Shown here one piece after another: positions 6,950-7,963 of a stretch of DNA of 7,963 bases. Source of the DNA: Gammaproteobacteria bacterium. Its GTDB lineage: Bacteria > Pseudomonadota > Gammaproteobacteria > GCA-002705445 > GCA-002716945. The translations under genes were made by a program, and so were the position numbers. Below the pieces are notes generated by a model that was not told the DNA's origin, did no database searches, and worked only from the letters and a program-made list of their open reading frames with translations. Within the stretch, counting starts at the first letter, position 1, and each line of letters starts with the position of its first letter. Location of the stretch: the NCBI GenBank assembly GCA_002728355.1, contig PBXG01000001.1:150473-158435 (forward strand), in the 5' to 3' direction.

Positions 6950-7023
6950 GGCTATGTAGCTCAGTTGGTTAGAGCACAGCACTCATAACGCTGCGGTCGG
7001 TGGTTCAAGTCCACCCATAGCCA
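6950..7023 (+). tRNA. tRNA-Met (anticodon CAT), probably elongator
   Basis: A 74-base cloverleaf. The acceptor stem GGCTATG/CATAGCC has seven perfect pairs, with discriminator A7023. The D arm is GCTC/GAGC. The anticodon loop is CTCATAA with CAT at 6984-6986, and the T arm is GGTGG/CCACC around TTCAAGT. The G1-C72 pair and absence of three consecutive G-C pairs in the anticodon stem rule out initiator tRNA. The first 29 bases differ from E. coli elongator tRNA-Met at one or two sites, so I prefer that over tRNA-Ile(k2CAU), which also reads CAT in DNA. The last anticodon-stem pair is A6981 against C6989, a mismatch. CCA is not encoded. A tRNA-Met after ychF is also the Pseudomonas order. Confidence 0.9.
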
Positions 7024-7135
7024 AATTCAAAAAATAATAATTCCAGATTGAATTCATCAGACATAGAGGTTCCTATAACTTACTTATAGCCATTTTGTCT
7101 AATCGGTAATCTATTATAATTTTATATAATGGAAA
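7024..7135. other. Convergent spacer between tRNA-Met and the cold-shock gene, with an imperfect hairpin
   Basis: No gene is visible. The spacer should contain terminators for both directions, but no G+C-rich hairpin with a T run is present. The best structure is an imperfect hairpin at 7059-7100: AGACA pairs with TGTCT, GG with CC, and CTATAA with TTATAG around a 5-base loop. A second, pure A/T inverted repeat (ATTATA/TATAAT) lies at 7113-7130. AATTCAA (7024-7030) and TTGAATT (7048-7054) form another short inverted repeat directly after the tRNA. Confidence 0.35.
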
Positions 7136-7330
7136 TTATATTACTTTGACGTTGACTGCAGAGGGACCACGAGAATCATCGACTGTTTCAAATTCGACTT
7201 TATCATTTTCTTTGATCGTCCCATCGACTAATCCTGATTGATGCACAAAGATATCTTTGCCACCTTCATCCGGCTTTATAAACCCGAATGCTTTAACAGG
7301 ATTAAACCATTTGACTGTTCCTTTTTTCAT
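7136..7330 (-). CDS. Cold-shock domain protein, CspA family
   Basis: A 64-residue single cold-shock domain, an OB-fold that binds single-stranded nucleic acid and acts as an RNA chaperone or translation/transcription modulator. GTVKWFN (4-10) holds the stacking Trp8. The RNP1-like segment is KAFGFI (13-18), where the usual KGF/YGFI has Ala for the first Gly. RNP2 is DIFVHQS (26-32) with Phe28 and His30. Length fits the family (64-70). ATG lies at 7330-7328 on the reverse strand, preceded by only weak Shine-Dalgarno similarity (AAGTAA). A candidate promoter is 50-90 bases upstream. Whether it is cold-induced or constitutive cannot be told from the sequence, and I do not assign a paralogue letter. 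It is convergent with ychF/tRNA-Met. Confidence 0.95.
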   Translation of the reverse strand: MKKGTVKWFNPVKAFGFIKPDEGGKDIFVHQSGLVDGTIKENDKVEFETVDDSRGPSAVNVKVI

Positions 7331-7388
7331 TATGTTACTTAGTTAATTAATTTTTACACAGTGTGTGTTTAAAGCCATATATGTAATA

Positions 7389-7417
7389 TTTATAAAAGAT
7401 TAAATACATGACTTGAA
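7389..7417 (-). promoter_or_regulatory. Candidate sigma70 promoter of the cold-shock gene
   Basis: On the reverse strand TTCAAG (7417-7412) and TATAAA (7394-7389) are separated by 17 bases. This would start transcription near 7382 and leave a leader of about 50 bases before the csp ATG. The leader contains the near-palindrome ACACA-C-TGTGT (7356-7366). The -35 matches only 3 of 6 consensus bases, so the call is tentative. Confidence 0.3.
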
Positions 7418-7456
7418 CAATCTAACATAATTTATGCTTTATCACAAATTATGATT

Positions 7457-7624
7457 CTAATTACATAATCCACTTAATAGTATTTCACCACTCGTTGCGA
7501 TAGCAAGAAAAAAGAATAGAGCTAACCAAGCTATATTTAAATTCTTAAAGTAAAAATGATATGACCCTATTGCAACAATTATTGCATTAAGTACTATCAA
7601 TGAATTGGCACATCCAATGGTCAT
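7457..7624 (-). CDS. Small two-helix membrane protein, DUF2892-like (unassigned)
   Basis: A 55-residue reading frame on the reverse strand from ATG 7624-7622 to TAG 7459-7457. It is very hydrophobic. The first segment is about 8-26 (SLIVLNAIIVAIGSYHF core), then a short polar turn KNLN, then a second segment about 31-50 (IAWLALFFFLAIATSGEILL), ending SGLCN. Two helices with a Cys near the C terminus resemble the small DUF2892/YgaP-type membrane domain, whose end often reads like TGFCP; this is a resemblance by eye, not a confirmed assignment. The ATG lies 7 bases beyond the stop of the upstream barrel gene, and an in-frame stop shortly upstream limits the start choice. The hydrophobic pattern and tight spacing argue that it is a real gene in an operon. 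The function is unknown. Confidence 0.6.
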   Translation of the reverse strand: MTIGCANSLIVLNAIIVAIGSYHFYFKNLNIAWLALFFFLAIATSGEILLSGLCN

Positions 7625-7631
7625 TATATAC

Positions 7632-7963
7632 TCAAAATCTATATTTAGTATTTATAACTATCCAATTGAGATCTCTATCATGCGCTTTCATTTTGCTCCT
7701 ATAGTTTAGATTTACTCTAAAGGAGTTAAAAAAAGTTCTAGAGATACCAAATCTCAAATAATCAAAAGAGGACCCAGAACCTACAGGTGTGCCTTCATTT
7801 AGGTCCTCACCTATACCTATTTCTCCAAAAAAATTATAGTCATTATGTCTAAAATTTTTCCCAATTTTAATATGATGAGATGTTTTGTAATAACTAGAGT
7901 CTGAAAACCATAATTCTTGTCTTGATGCTAGATAGCTATCTGCAAATACATTTGGTACTATAA
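7632..7963 (-). CDS. Outer-membrane beta-barrel protein, C-terminal 109 residues (partial, start outside window)
   Basis: The reverse strand is open from the window edge to TGA at 7634-7632, giving 109 residues with no start in view. The segment shows alternating polar and hydrophobic or aromatic residues typical of transmembrane beta strands: SHHIKIGKNF, YNFFGEIGIGEDL, FDYLRFGISRTF, FRVNLNYRSK and LNWIVINTKYRF. It ends in Phe, preceded by YR, the C-terminal signature recognised by the BAM complex in outer-membrane barrels. The other two frames contain early stops. The family cannot be assigned from the tail; a YaiO-type or other small barrel is possible. The downstream small membrane protein starts 7 bases after this stop, suggesting cotranscription. 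Confidence 0.75.
   Translation of the reverse strand, partial: IVPNVFADSYLASRQELWFSDSSYYKTSHHIKIGKNFRHNDYNFFGEIGIGEDLNEGTPVGSGSSFDYLRFGISRTFFNSFRVNLNYRSKMKAHDRDLNWIVINTKYRF

Noticed and set aside
7017..7092. Direct repeat ATAGCCA at the tRNA-Met 3' end and at 7086-7092, as a possible integration attachment pair
   Set aside because: Only seven bases are shared, the gap holds no gene and no integrase is present; chance is sufficient.
7095..7130. TTGTCT and TATAAT hexamers as a forward promoter
   Set aside because: Spacings of 14 or 24 bases do not fit, there is no forward gene downstream, and A/T-rich sequence makes such hexamers common.
7113..7130. ATTATA/TATAAT inverted repeat as a terminator of the cold-shock gene
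   Set aside because: The stem is six A/T pairs with no G+C and no following T run on the reverse strand; too weak to call.

Overview
The window is strongly AT-rich (about one third G+C by eye) and carries a conserved gammaproteobacterial housekeeping block. From left to right it holds hemA (reverse strand, cut by the window edge), a TPR lipoprotein of the LbcA (PA4667) type, ispE, tRNA-Gln(TTG), prs, rplY (the long Ctc form), pth, ychF and tRNA-Met(CAT). This order matches what I recall of the Pseudomonas hemA to ychF region, except that lolB, normally between the TPR gene and ispE, is missing here. The low G+C, tight packing, gene overlaps, GTG start of ispE and tRNAs without encoded CCA fit a streamlined, probably marine gammaproteobacterium such as SAR86. 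That taxonomic guess is inference from base composition and synteny; no rRNA or other marker is present.

Region by region: bases 1-818 are the first 272 codons of hemA on the reverse strand. A 59-base gap holds overlapping divergent promoter-like sequence. Bases 878-6948 form a nearly uninterrupted forward block: lbcA-like and ispE overlap by 17 bases, a 103-base spacer leads to tRNA-Gln, prs starts 15 bases after that tRNA, then rplY, pth and ychF follow, pth and ychF overlapping by 11 bases. tRNA-Met begins one base after the ychF stop. A 112-base convergent spacer then separates the block from a reverse-strand group: a cold-shock protein (7136-7330), a 55-residue two-helix membrane protein (7457-7624) and the C-terminal end of an outer-membrane beta-barrel protein (7632-7963, cut by the window edge). 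The last two genes are 7 bases apart and probably cotranscribed.

Functionally the block mixes haem synthesis (HemA), isoprenoid precursor synthesis (IspE), PRPP supply (Prs) and translation (L25/Ctc, peptidyl-tRNA hydrolase, the ribosome-associated ATPase YchF, two tRNAs), together with a probable outer-membrane lipoprotein linked to cell-wall hydrolase turnover. No mobile element, CRISPR array, phage gene or obviously new system was found. The points that deserve a second look are the absent lolB, the tRNA/mRNA junctions, the A31-C39 mismatch in tRNA-Met, the altered NxxE motif of YchF and the barrel plus small membrane protein pair at the right edge.
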